NCBI GenBank assembly: GCA_002440065.1
Contig: DJRK01000027.1
Location: forward strand, 1-13,963
Direction of reading: 5' to 3'
DNA: 13,963 bases
From: Atopobium sp. UBA6362
Lineage (GTDB): Bacteria; Actinomycetota; Coriobacteriia; Coriobacteriales; Atopobiaceae
In this document: piece after piece, positions 6,324 through 13,599 of the stretch
Numbering within the stretch: position 1 is the first letter of the stretch
How the letters are laid out: every line of letters starts with the position of its first letter
Notes under the pieces: model-generated
The model's database searches: none
The model's input: only the letters and a program-made list of their open reading frames with translations
Told to the model about the DNA's origin: nothing
Made by a program: the position numbers and the translations under genes

Positions 6324-6354
6324 CCGCAATTTGGGGTCGGACCCCAAATTGCGG
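6324..6354. repeat. 27-bp palindrome, copy 2 (right outer, extended)
   Basis: Same arms as copy 1 (GCAATTTGGGGTC) with a single central G. Two further base pairs (CC/GG) extend the arms to 15 bp. Confidence 0.9.
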
Positions 6355-6379
6355 CGCCTCCCGAGAAGCACCCCGACTG

Positions 6380-6402
6380 AATTTGGGGTCGGACCCCAAA
6401 TT
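6380..6402. repeat. 27-bp palindrome, copy 3 (shortened)
   Basis: Arms AATTTGGGGTC, 11 bp each, with a central G; one flank has lost the outer GC. It lies 8 bp past the DUF711 stop and about 40 bp centre-to-centre from copy 2. Confidence 0.88.
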
Positions 6403-6410
6403 GCGCCGCG

Positions 6411-7775
6411 CTAGTTCTTCAGCGAGTTCAGCGGGGCCGGGAAGCGACCGCCGCGGTGGGCCAGGACGTTGCCCGCGAAGCGGTTGACCGGCATGACGGG
6501 CGCCGAGCCGAAGAGCCCGCCGAACTCGAGCATGTCGCCCTCGGACTTGCCGATGGCCGGGATCAGGCGGACGGCCGTGGTCTTGGTGTTGATCACGCCG
6601 ATGGCCATCTCGTCGGCGATGATGCCCGCGATCGCCTCGACGGAGGTGTCGCCCGGGATGGCGATCATGTCCAGGCCCACGGAGCACACGCAGGTCATGG
6701 CCTCGAGCTTCTCGATGGAGAGCGCGCCGTCCACGGCCGCGCGGATCATGCCGGCGTCCTCGGACACGGGGATGAACGCGCCGGAGAGGCCGCCCACGGA
6801 CGACGACGCCATGACGCCGCCCTTCTTCACGCAGTCGTTGAGAAGCGCGAGCGCCGCCGTGGTGCCCGGGCCGCCGCACTCGCCCACGCCGATGATCTCC
6901 AGGATCTTCGCCACGGAGTCGCCGGCGGCGGGGGTCGGCGCCAGGGACAGGTCGACGATGCCCTTCTCGACGCCCAGGCGACGGGACGCCTCGCGGCTCA
7001 TGAGCTCGCCCGCGCGCGTGATCTTGAACGCGGTCTGCTTGATCTTCTCGGCGACCTCCATGAGGCTCGCAGTCTCGGGCAGCTCGGAGAGCGCGGCCGC
7101 CATGACGCCGGGGCCGGAGACGCCCACGTTGATGACGGCGTCCGCCTCGCCCGTGCCGTGGACGGCGCCCGCCATGAACGGCGAGTCCTCGACCATGTTG
7201 GCGAACACGACGAACTTCGCCGCGCCGTAGCAGTCGATGTCGACCGTGCGGCGCGCGCACTCCTGGATGGTCTGCGCGGAGAGAAGCACGGCGTCCATGT
7301 TTATGCCCGCGCGCGTGGAAGCGATGTTGAGCGACGAGCACACGCGCTCGGTCGTGGCGAGCGCCTCGGGCACGGACTCGATGAGCTTGCGGTCCGTGGC
7401 GCCGATGCCCTTCTGCACGAGCGCGGAGAAGCCGCCCATGAAGTCGATGCCCAGCGTCTCGGCCGCGCGGTCCATGGCGTGCGCGATGGGGGAGAGGTCG
7501 GCGTCGGGGCAGCCGGCGGCGATCTGCGCCACGGGGGTCACGCTCACGCGCTTGTTCGCGATGGGGATGCCGTACTCGTCCTGGAGGTCGTTGGCCGTTT
7601 GGACGAGGTGCTCGGCCGTGCGGGTGATCTTGTCGTAGACCTTGTCGCACATGCGGCCCATGTCCTCGTCGGCGCAGCCCGCCAGCGAGATGCCCATAGT
7701 AATGGTGCGCAGATCGAGGTTCTGCTCCGAGACCATGCTCAGAGTCTCGGCGACTTCCTGCGGCGTGATGTCCAC
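6411..7775 (-). CDS. DUF711/UPF0210 (PFL) family protein
   Basis: 454 aa, full length for UPF0210. Family hallmarks: QNLDLRTITMGISLAGC near the N terminus, IANKRVSVTPVAQI (72-85), HGTGEADAVINVGVSGPG in the middle, LSLAPTPAAGDSVA, and GSAPVMPVNRFAG near the C terminus. The fold is related to glycyl-radical (pyruvate formate-lyase-like) proteins, but the reaction is unknown and I see no reason to claim one. The start is a GTG at 7775, with AAAGGGG about 8 nt upstream; a nearby ATG at 7780 is out of frame. In many genomes this gene follows a small ACT-domain gene, but none is visible upstream here. Its transcript runs into palindrome copies 3 and 2 and then the terminator at 6239-6271. Confidence 0.92.
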   Translation of the reverse strand: MDITPQEVAETLSMVSEQNLDLRTITMGISLAGCADEDMGRMCDKVYDKITRTAEHLVQTANDLQDEYGIPIANKRVSVTPVAQIAAGCPDADLSPIAHAMDRAAETLGIDFMGGFSALVQKGIGATDRKLIESVPEALATTERVCSSLNIASTRAGINMDAVLLSAQTIQECARRTVDIDCYGAAKFVVFANMVEDSPFMAGAVHGTGEADAVINVGVSGPGVMAAALSELPETASLMEVAEKIKQTAFKITRAGELMSREASRRLGVEKGIVDLSLAPTPAAGDSVAKILEIIGVGECGGPGTTAALALLNDCVKKGGVMASSSVGGLSGAFIPVSEDAGMIRAAVDGALSIEKLEAMTCVCSVGLDMIAIPGDTSVEAIAGIIADEMAIGVINTKTTAVRLIPAIGKSEGDMLEFGGLFGSAPVMPVNRFAGNVLAHRGGRFPAPLNSLKN

Positions 7776-8035
7776 TGCATACCCCTTTGCGGTCGCGTGC
7801 CCGCCGTCCGGGTCCCGGTGCCGGGCACATTTTCACGTGGCTTGAACATATATGAAGGTGGGGGCGCCTGGCTGCCCGCGCTCATATAGAGGCAATTATA
7901 AGATGCGCGATACGAACGCGCCGCTGGGCACGGGCCGTAGAAACCCGGGCGCAAAGAACACGCCCGTCAGCAGCATGTTTGGCTATGTGTTGCGAACGTA
8001 AAGCTACCAAACACTTTGGAAGAAGCCCTGACTGG

Positions 8036-8073
8036 TTATAAACATTGTTCATAAACGTCTGATATATGAACAA
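8036..8073. promoter_or_regulatory. Operator-like overlapping inverted repeats
   Basis: TTGTTCATA (8045-8053) and TATGAACAA (8065-8073) are perfect 9-bp inverted repeats 20 bp apart. The first half-site is also the right arm of a 19-bp near-palindrome, TTATAAACA-T-TGTTCATAA (8036-8054). TATAAA at 8038 with TTTGGA 16 bp upstream could be a plus-strand promoter covered by these sites. Further TGAACA copies lie near 7847 and 8128. Confidence 0.45.
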
Positions 8074-8172
8074 AACGCTCAAATAACTATCCGAAAGCGG
8101 AAGTATCACACCTGAATCTAAACACATCTGAACATTAAATAAATCGCCAACTGGGCTTTTGCTCTAAACAGT

Positions 8173-8231
8173 TATGTAAACATACCGTTAGCGTGAGTTT
8201 TCCTACCGTTGGCGGTACACGAAATCGCCAA
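8173..8231. promoter_or_regulatory. Second cluster of operator-like repeats
   Basis: A 12-bp palindrome, TATGTAAACATA (8173-8184), is followed by two direct repeats of TACCGTTRGCG starting at 8183 and 8204, 21 bp apart. TTGGCG (8209-8214) and CGCCAA (8226-8231) form an inverted repeat with an 11-bp gap. AAATCGCCAA occurs at 8141-8150 and 8222-8231. The spacing of about two helical turns suggests a protein-binding array for control of the sugar operon. Confidence 0.4.
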
Positions 8232-8457
8232 ACGCGCCTTTCGGGATTAGAAATAAATCAGCAAAGGCATTGCAAAGAAGAAGACAGCGCCACCGAGCAC
8301 AATCAGGGAACTTCAAGATTGCCCAGCTCAAAGAGGGTGGCGGTTGCCAGGGAGCGACCGAATCCGGCAACGGGGTAGCGAGAAGGTCATTGTCAAAAGG
8401 CGCAAGTCGCTGGAAACGCGCAAAGCACCGTTCGCGACCGGCAGGCACCAGATCGAC

Positions 8458-8482
8458 AAAAAAGCGAGCTTAAACGCCCGCT
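8458..8482 (-). terminator. Terminator-like hairpin on the minus strand within the operon leader
   Basis: Minus strand: AGCGGGC, loop GTTTAA, GCTCGCT (7 bp, one G-U pair) followed by T5. No minus-strand gene ends here, so it may insulate the region or end an antisense transcript. Confidence 0.45.
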
Positions 8483-8499
8483 CATACCAAGCAGATGCA

Positions 8500-8523
8500 G
8501 TGAACAACCGTCCGGTTGTTTAC
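8500..8523 (+). promoter_or_regulatory. Inverted repeat ahead of the binding-protein gene
   Basis: GTGAACAACC and GGTTGTTTAC form a 10-bp stem (one G-U) around GTCC, 65 nt before the start codon. It shares GTGAACA/TGTTTAC-type half-sites with the upstream repeats, so it may be an operator; in RNA it would be a leader hairpin. Confidence 0.4.
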
Positions 8524-8588
8524 TCATTGTTTCAGTGTGCTCGCGCAGGGGCGCGGGCCGGGAAGCAAGTTGAAGGGAAGGAAAGAAC

Positions 8589-9791
8589 ATGGGCAACGTT
8601 TCGAGGAGGAACTTCCTCAAGTACGCCGGTCTGGCCGGCGGCGTCGCGGGCATGGCCAGCCTGGCCGGTTGCTCCGGCAGCGGCGATTCCGGCAACGGCG
8701 GCTCTGACGGCGGTAAGGTGAAGATCGGCGTTTCCATCTGGTCCTCCACCGACGCTCTGGGCAAGCTCTCCGTGGACATCATCAAGAAGGCCGCCGGCAT
8801 CCTCGGCGTCGACGTCATCACGAAGGACCAGGGCCACGTCTCCGAGCAGGTCACCGCTTCCATCGAGGAGCTCTGCGCCGCTGGTTGTAACGGCATCGTC
8901 GTCTGCAACTCCGCCGACTCCGAGATGACCTCCTGCATCAACACCTGCAACGACAACCAGGTCTACCTGGCCCAGTTCTACCGCATGATCTCCAAGGAGA
9001 ACTCGCCCGACGTCTACTCCCTCGCCGAGAACTCCCAGTACTACGTGGGCGCCGTCCACGAGGACGAGGTCGGCAACGGCGAGAAGCTCATCGAGCTCCT
9101 GACCGCCGACAACGCCGACGCCTACGAGGGCATCCAGAAGGGCGCCCGCAACATCAAGCTCGAGGCCTGGACCGTCGGCGACGCCACCTTCCAGGAGCGC
9201 TGGAAGGGCTACAAGTCCGGCATCGAGAAGTGGAACTCCGCCAACCCGAGCGACCAGGCTACCCTCTCCGACCCGCAGTACGCCAACACCTCCTCCACCG
9301 AGGGCGCGAACGTCACGCAGCAGTTCTACAACGCCGATGGCACGATGGACGCCCTGATCGTCGCCGGCGGCGGCGGCGACCCGCTCGTGGGTTCCGTGGG
9401 CCAGCTCAAGAACATGGGCCTCACCGGCAAGATCCGCGTCGCTTCCACCGACTTCCTGGACGACCTCAAGGATCAGCTCTCCGTCGGCGGCATGTACTGC
9501 GAGTCCGGCGGCCACTTCTGCGACCCGCTGTACGCCTTCCTGATGGTCTACGCGGCCTGCAAGGGCGTTGATTCCTTCAAGCCCAAGTCCGGCGACTTCG
9601 GCAAGGAGATCAAGTTCCCCTACGTCTTCGTTTCCTCCGTCAAGGAGTACGAGGACTACGAGAAGTACTTCGTCGACGACGCTCCTTACACCGATGACGA
9701 GATCAAGGAGCTCTCCGAGAAGGACTTCGACGCGCTCAACACCTCCGCTACGTCGCTTTCCATCGACGACGTCAAGAAGCGTCACGCGTAA
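8589..9791 (+). CDS. Sugar ABC transporter substrate-binding lipoprotein, Tat-exported
   Basis: 400-aa periplasmic-binding-protein (ribose/galactose-type, LacI-like fold) that captures the substrate outside the membrane. A twin-arginine signal (SRRNFLK, residues 5-11), a short hydrophobic stretch and lipobox LAGC with Cys28 predict folded export and lipid anchoring. A Gly/Ser linker (SGSGDSGNGGSDGG) follows, then the mature domain KVKIGVSIWSSTDALGKLSVD. ELCAAGCNGIVVCNSADS and the later DALIVAGGGGDPL are lobe-hinge regions typical of the family. Several cysteines (such as CNSADSEMTSCINTC) may form disulphides, which fits folded Tat export. The ATG follows GAAGGGAAGGA. First gene of the operon; a strong hairpin separates it from the permease, so it is probably made in excess. 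The ligand cannot be read from the sequence. Confidence 0.9.
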   Translation: MGNVSRRNFLKYAGLAGGVAGMASLAGCSGSGDSGNGGSDGGKVKIGVSIWSSTDALGKLSVDIIKKAAGILGVDVITKDQGHVSEQVTASIEELCAAGCNGIVVCNSADSEMTSCINTCNDNQVYLAQFYRMISKENSPDVYSLAENSQYYVGAVHEDEVGNGEKLIELLTADNADAYEGIQKGARNIKLEAWTVGDATFQERWKGYKSGIEKWNSANPSDQATLSDPQYANTSSTEGANVTQQFYNADGTMDALIVAGGGGDPLVGSVGQLKNMGLTGKIRVASTDFLDDLKDQLSVGGMYCESGGHFCDPLYAFLMVYAACKGVDSFKPKSGDFGKEIKFPYVFVSSVKEYEDYEKYFVDDAPYTDDEIKELSEKDFDALNTSATSLSIDDVKKRHA

Positions 9792-9825
9792 GTCTTTGTT
9801 TTAGGTACTAACTCCGCTTGAGTGG

Positions 9826-9862
9826 GCGCGGGCCCTGGTCCCACTAGGGCCCGCGCTTCTTT
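9826..9862 (+). terminator. Intercistronic hairpin, partial terminator or mRNA stabiliser
   Basis: Perfect 11-bp GC stem (GCGCGGGCCCT and its complement, 9826-9836 and 9846-9856) followed by TTCTTT. It lies between the binding-protein and permease genes, where such hairpins keep the 5' message more abundant. Its loop contains CCCACT, which can pair with AGTGGG (9821-9826) just upstream. Confidence 0.7.
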
Positions 9863-9900
9863 GTGCGGAACGAGGGTTCAAAAAAGGGAAGGATCGGTGA

Positions 9901-10848
9901 ATGGAACTTCTGAAGAAAGCGAAGCAGAGCCAGTGGTATGGCGTCGGCCTGCTCCTCGTATTCACGCTCGTTTGTTGGGTCATCTTCAAGCTCCTGTGCC
10001 AGGACGCGTTCGGCTCTCCTGACCAGATGCTCACGTACCTCCAGACGGGCCTCATCTACGCCATCGGAGGTTGCGGCCTCTACTTCATCGTCGTCATGGG
10101 CCTGTGGGACTTCTCCGTGGGCTCCGTCCTCGTCCTGTCCTGCCTGATTGCAATCGGCTGCTCGCAGATGTTCGGCATCGTGGGCGTCGTCGTGGGCCCG
10201 ATCCTGTGCGGCGCCATCCTGGGCGCTTGCAACGGCATCGCCTACACCAAGCTGCGCATCCCGTCCCTGATCGTCACCGTCGGCCTCTCGCTTCTCTACG
10301 AGTCCTTCTCGGTGTTCGCCTCCAACTGGGCCGGCACTCGTCTTTCCGACGACTTCAAGCTGTTCGGCTCCTATCCTTGGAACCTCATCCTGGCGCTCAT
10401 CACCTTTGCCTTGTGCCAGTTCATCCTCAAGTACACCAAGCTCGGTACCTACGCGAGCGCCATCGGCGCCAACGAGGCCACGGCAAAGAACATGGGCGTG
10501 CAGGTCGACAAGTATAAGTTCATCGCGTTCGTTCTCTGCTCCATGTTCGTCGGCATCATGGCCGTCCTCTACATCGGCTACGGCACCTCTCAGACCCCGA
10601 TGACCGGCATGCAGTCCCAGTCGCTCAACTTCAAGCCGCTGATGGGCGCCTTCTTTGGCCTGGCCTTCAAGAAGTACGGCCACCCCGTCGCCTCCATCGT
10701 CATCGGCGAGTTCCTCATCGCAATGATGTTCGCCGGCTTCACCGCGCTCGGCATGCCGATCACGATCAACAACATCGTCTCCGGCGCCACGCTCCTGCTC
10801 ATCGTCCTGGTCACCACCAAGCGCGTCAAGGGCGCAGTCGTCAAGTAA
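9901..10848 (+). CDS. Sugar ABC transporter permease 1 (RbsC family)
   Basis: 315-aa membrane subunit forming part of the translocation channel. Eight to ten hydrophobic helices can be drawn, beginning GVGLLLVFTLVCWVIFKLL. The ATPase-contacting loop of this family is visible as GANEATAKNMGVQVDKYK (about residues 197-214). The MGLWDFSVGSVLVLS block matches the family's conserved LSVG-type segment near the first third. AAGGGAAGG lies about 10 nt before the ATG. It is the first of two different permeases in the operon, so the channel is probably a heterodimer, unlike RbsC, which is a homodimer. It is followed after 15 bp by the ATPase gene, implying one transcript. Confidence 0.9.
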   Translation: MELLKKAKQSQWYGVGLLLVFTLVCWVIFKLLCQDAFGSPDQMLTYLQTGLIYAIGGCGLYFIVVMGLWDFSVGSVLVLSCLIAIGCSQMFGIVGVVVGPILCGAILGACNGIAYTKLRIPSLIVTVGLSLLYESFSVFASNWAGTRLSDDFKLFGSYPWNLILALITFALCQFILKYTKLGTYASAIGANEATAKNMGVQVDKYKFIAFVLCSMFVGIMAVLYIGYGTSQTPMTGMQSQSLNFKPLMGAFFGLAFKKYGHPVASIVIGEFLIAMMFAGFTALGMPITINNIVSGATLLLIVLVTTKRVKGAVVK

Positions 10849-10863
10849 GGAGGGATACATACC

Positions 10864-12366
10864 ATGGAAAGCAAGCTTTTGCTGCACGGCGAGAAGATCG
10901 ACAAGAAGTTCGGCCCGACCCACGCCGTCAAGGAGGTGTCCCTCGACTTCTATGAGGGCGAGATCCACGCCCTCATCGGCGAGAACGGCTCCGGCAAGTC
11001 CACGTTCACCAACATGCTGACGGGAATCCTGCCCATCGGCTCCGGCACCTTCACCCTTCGCGGCAAGGAGGTCGCCCCCAAGAACCAGGTCGACGCCAAT
11101 CACCACGGCATTGCAATCGTCGTTCAGGAGATGGGCACCCTTTCCGGCCTGACCGTCGCCGAGAACATGTTCCTGGGCGATGAGGACCAGTTCATCAAGA
11201 ACGGCATCAAGAACACCGCCGCGATGAACAAGAAGTGTCAGGAGCTCCTGGACTCCTACGGCCTGTCCCACATCAAGGCGGCCCAGTCCGTCGACAATTA
11301 CGACTTCGAGGACCGCAAGCTCGTCGAGATCGTGCGATCCACTTACTTCGACCCCGATATCCTCGTCGTCGACGAGACCACGACGGCACTCGGCCAGGGT
11401 GGCCGCGAGAAGCTCTTCGAGGTCATGCGCCACATCCGCGACATCGGCCACTGCGTCATCTTCATCTCCCACGACATGGCCGAGGTCCTCGAGATGAGCG
11501 ATCGCATCTCCATCCTTCGAGACGGCGACTACATCACGACCATCAACGCCTCCGACGTTGACGAGGACAAGCTCAAGACCCTCATGGTCGGCCGCGAGAT
11601 GGACGACCACTACTACCGCACCGATTACCCCGACTACACGGCCGAGAACGCCGGCAAGGTCGCCGTCAAGGTCGAGCATGTAACCGTCCCCGGCCAGGTC
11701 GAGGACCTGAACTTCGAGCTCCACTACGGTGAGATCCTGGGCTTCGGCGGCCTTTCCGAGTGCGGTATGCACGAGGTCGGCAAGGCCATCTTCGGTGCGT
11801 CCTACGACCGCGAGGGTGAGGTCATCCTCGCCGACGGCACGCACGTGAACGACATCAACACCGCCATCAACCACTCGATCGCCTACGCGTCCAAGGACCG
11901 CGACAACGAGTCGCTGCTCATCCAGGACACCATCGAGGACAACGTGGTCATCCCGTCGCTACGTGACATGAAGAAGCCCCTGTCCAACAAGAAGATTCGC
12001 GAGTTCGCAGACCTCTACGCCAAGCAGATGCAGACCAAGATGGTTGACGTCAAGCAGTACGTCGCGGCTCTGTCCGGCGGCAACAAGCAGAAGGTCGTTC
12101 TCGCCCGCTGGCTGGGCAAGAAGTCCGACATCCTCGTGCTCGACTCGCCGACCCGCGGCATCGACATCAAGGTCAAGGCTTCCATCTACCAGCTGCTGGA
12201 GGACATGCGTGCCGAGGGCAAGGCCATCCTCATCATTTCCGAGGAAATCATGGAGCTTATCGGCATGTGCGACCGCATCTACATCATGAAGGACGGAAAG
12301 ATCAACGCTGAGATGCAGCGTAGCCCCGAGCTTTCCGACCAGGACCTCATCGCCAAGATGGTCTAG
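10864..12366 (+). CDS. Sugar ABC transporter ATPase, two fused ABC domains (RbsA/MglA type)
   Basis: 500-aa cytoplasmic ATPase with two nucleotide-binding domains. Domain 1 has a perfect Walker A (GENGSGKST, 39-47), Q-loop Gln88, Walker B with catalytic Glu (ILVVDE, Glu171) and H-loop His203, but its signature motif is replaced by SVDNYDFEDRK. Domain 2 is the opposite: a ruined Walker A (GFGGLSECGMHE, 293-304), a good signature LSGGNKQK (403-410), and Walker B LVLDSPTRGID with Ser428 in place of the catalytic Glu. In an ABC sandwich this gives one complete ATP site (Walker motifs of 1 with signature of 2) and one dead site. The ATG follows AAGGAGG. It lies between the two permease genes and is translated right after permease 1. 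Confidence 0.94.
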   Translation: MESKLLLHGEKIDKKFGPTHAVKEVSLDFYEGEIHALIGENGSGKSTFTNMLTGILPIGSGTFTLRGKEVAPKNQVDANHHGIAIVVQEMGTLSGLTVAENMFLGDEDQFIKNGIKNTAAMNKKCQELLDSYGLSHIKAAQSVDNYDFEDRKLVEIVRSTYFDPDILVVDETTTALGQGGREKLFEVMRHIRDIGHCVIFISHDMAEVLEMSDRISILRDGDYITTINASDVDEDKLKTLMVGREMDDHYYRTDYPDYTAENAGKVAVKVEHVTVPGQVEDLNFELHYGEILGFGGLSECGMHEVGKAIFGASYDREGEVILADGTHVNDINTAINHSIAYASKDRDNESLLIQDTIEDNVVIPSLRDMKKPLSNKKIREFADLYAKQMQTKMVDVKQYVAALSGGNKQKVVLARWLGKKSDILVLDSPTRGIDIKVKASIYQLLEDMRAEGKAILIISEEIMELIGMCDRIYIMKDGKINAEMQRSPELSDQDLIAKMV

Positions 12367-12378
12367 GAGGGAAGATAA

Positions 12379-13350
12379 ATGGCTAACACTACTGACGCGG
12401 CGGTCGCCCCTAAGGCCGAGAAGAAGCCGTTCGACTTCGCCAAGCTCCAGACTTACCTGCCGTACGTCGCTTTCGCGATTATCTTGATCTTCTTCGCCGT
12501 CGCGACCGGCGGCAGGATTCTCACGCCCAAGAACATCACCCTGATCCTGTCCGGCGGCTACATGCTCATGATCGCTGCCTGCGGCGTGTGGCTCATCATG
12601 ACCATGGGATGCCTCGACTTCTCGCAGGGATCCATGCTCGGAGTCTCCTGCGCTGTATTCTGCGCCTTGTCGCAGATCAACTTGGGCCTCGCGCTTGTAG
12701 GCTCCATCGCGACCGGCGCCCTCATCTCGCTCGTGAACGCGCTGCTCCACGTCAAGGGCCAGATCCAGTCCTTCGTGGTCACGAACTGCACCATGTTCCT
12801 GCTTCGAGGCGTCGTCTCCCTCATCACCACCGAGAGCCCGATCTACGCTGCCTCCTACGTCACCGGCTTCAACTCGATGCCCCTGCTCATGGGCCTCACG
12901 ATCGCCGTCCTCGTCGTCACCTACGTCGTGACCACCTTCACCCCGATCGGCCGTAACCTCAAGGCCATCGGCGCGAACGAGAAGGCCGCCCGTTTCGCCG
13001 GCATCAAGGTCACCAAGACCAAGATCCTCGTCTACGTCGTCGCGGGCTGCATCACCGGCTTCGCCGCCTTCATCAACGCCGTCAAGGTCGGCTCCGTCAC
13101 CTCTTCCGCGGGCAACATGTTCGAGACCCAGCTGCTCATCGCCATGGTCCTCGGCGGCATGCCCATCAACGGCGGCGCTCGCGCCCGCTTCTCCAACGTC
13201 GTCGTCGGCGTCCTGTCCTACCTCGTCCTTCAGAAGGGCCTCGTCATGCTCGGCCTCACGACCGAAATGCAGCAGCTCTTCCTGGGCATCGTCTTCGTCG
13301 GCCTCGTGGCCCTCTTCTCCGACCGCAGCTCCAACCAGGTCATCAAGTAG
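12379..13350 (+). CDS. Sugar ABC transporter permease 2 (RbsC family)
   Basis: 323-aa membrane subunit, partner of permease 1. A hydrophilic N-terminal tail (about residues 1-25, TDAAVAPKAEKK) precedes the first helix, and eight to ten helices follow. The cytoplasmic coupling loop is GANEKAARFAGIKVTKTK (about 199-216). MTMGCLDFSQGSMLGVS corresponds to the same region as MGLWDFSVGSVLVLS in permease 1. The two proteins are clearly related but far from identical, which supports an old duplication rather than a recent copy. The ATG follows TAGGAGG, and the gene starts 12 bp after the ATPase stop. It ends 249 bp before the isomerase gene. Confidence 0.9.
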   Translation: MANTTDAAVAPKAEKKPFDFAKLQTYLPYVAFAIILIFFAVATGGRILTPKNITLILSGGYMLMIAACGVWLIMTMGCLDFSQGSMLGVSCAVFCALSQINLGLALVGSIATGALISLVNALLHVKGQIQSFVVTNCTMFLLRGVVSLITTESPIYAASYVTGFNSMPLLMGLTIAVLVVTYVVTTFTPIGRNLKAIGANEKAARFAGIKVTKTKILVYVVAGCITGFAAFINAVKVGSVTSSAGNMFETQLLIAMVLGGMPINGGARARFSNVVVGVLSYLVLQKGLVMLGLTTEMQQLFLGIVFVGLVALFSDRSSNQVIK

Positions 13351-13396
13351 GGGATTGCCCCAAGGCACCGCTCCATTGGTTCCACCCTTCCTTTCT

Positions 13397-13434
13397 GGCC
13401 CCGTCCCACCCACCTCTTCCCTTGGGGCGGGGCC
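13397..13434 (+). terminator. GC-rich hairpin after permease 2
   Basis: GGCCCCGTCCC (13397-13407) pairs with GGGGCGGGGCC (13424-13434) over 11 bp with one G-U; an outer CCTTCC/GGAAGG extends it. There is no T-tract, so it may stabilise the upstream message or attenuate rather than terminate. The rest of the 249-bp gap holds further small GC hairpins and no gene. Confidence 0.4.
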
Positions 13435-13599
13435 ACTGGGAAGGCTTCTTCCGACAGGCTCCGGGGCGCCTCGTGCGCCCTTGGGTCGCCTTCGCTTGCC
13501 CGGACGAGCGGCGCAAGGCGGTAATCGTCGGGTTTTCTTGCCGCCCTCGATTCGCGCGGCAGCAAATCGTAAGGCATCAGATTCCCTGGAGGAACGAAC

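Larger units (their letters stand above)
7776..8588. other. 813-bp non-coding region between DUF711 and the sugar operon
   Basis: No convincing protein-coding gene on either strand. The DUF711-proximal part is GC-rich with a foldback at 7797-7828 (GTGCCCG/CGGGCAC arms around CCGGG-T-CCCGG) and a TATAAT on the minus strand at 7895-7900, a possible DUF711 -10 without a clear -35. Positions about 8,030-8,200 are much more AT-rich than the rest of the block and carry several inverted repeats. From 8,230 to 8,588 the sequence is of intermediate composition with a minus-strand terminator-like hairpin and a 10-bp stem, ending in the binding-protein ribosome site. I could not place the operon promoter. 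Confidence 0.7.

Noticed and set aside
4794..6354. Classical insertion sequence
   Set aside because: Inverted ends exist but the enclosed protein lacks any transposase fold (no DDE, HUH or serine/tyrosine recombinase motifs) and no target-site duplication could be identified.
4794..6402. CRISPR array
   Set aside because: The repeats are few, palindromic, inverted and irregularly spaced; there are no regular spacers or Cas genes.
6268..7889. 522-codon minus frame and 477-codon plus frame over the DUF711 gene
   Set aside because: Both are out-of-frame shadows of a well-supported DUF711 protein; the minus frame is Arg/Gly/His-rich and runs through the palindromes.
7882..8448. Small minus-strand frames of 81 codons (7882-8127 and 8203-8448)
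   Set aside because: No ribosome site, no motif, and they cross the inverted-repeat region; a decayed gene cannot be excluded but is not supported.
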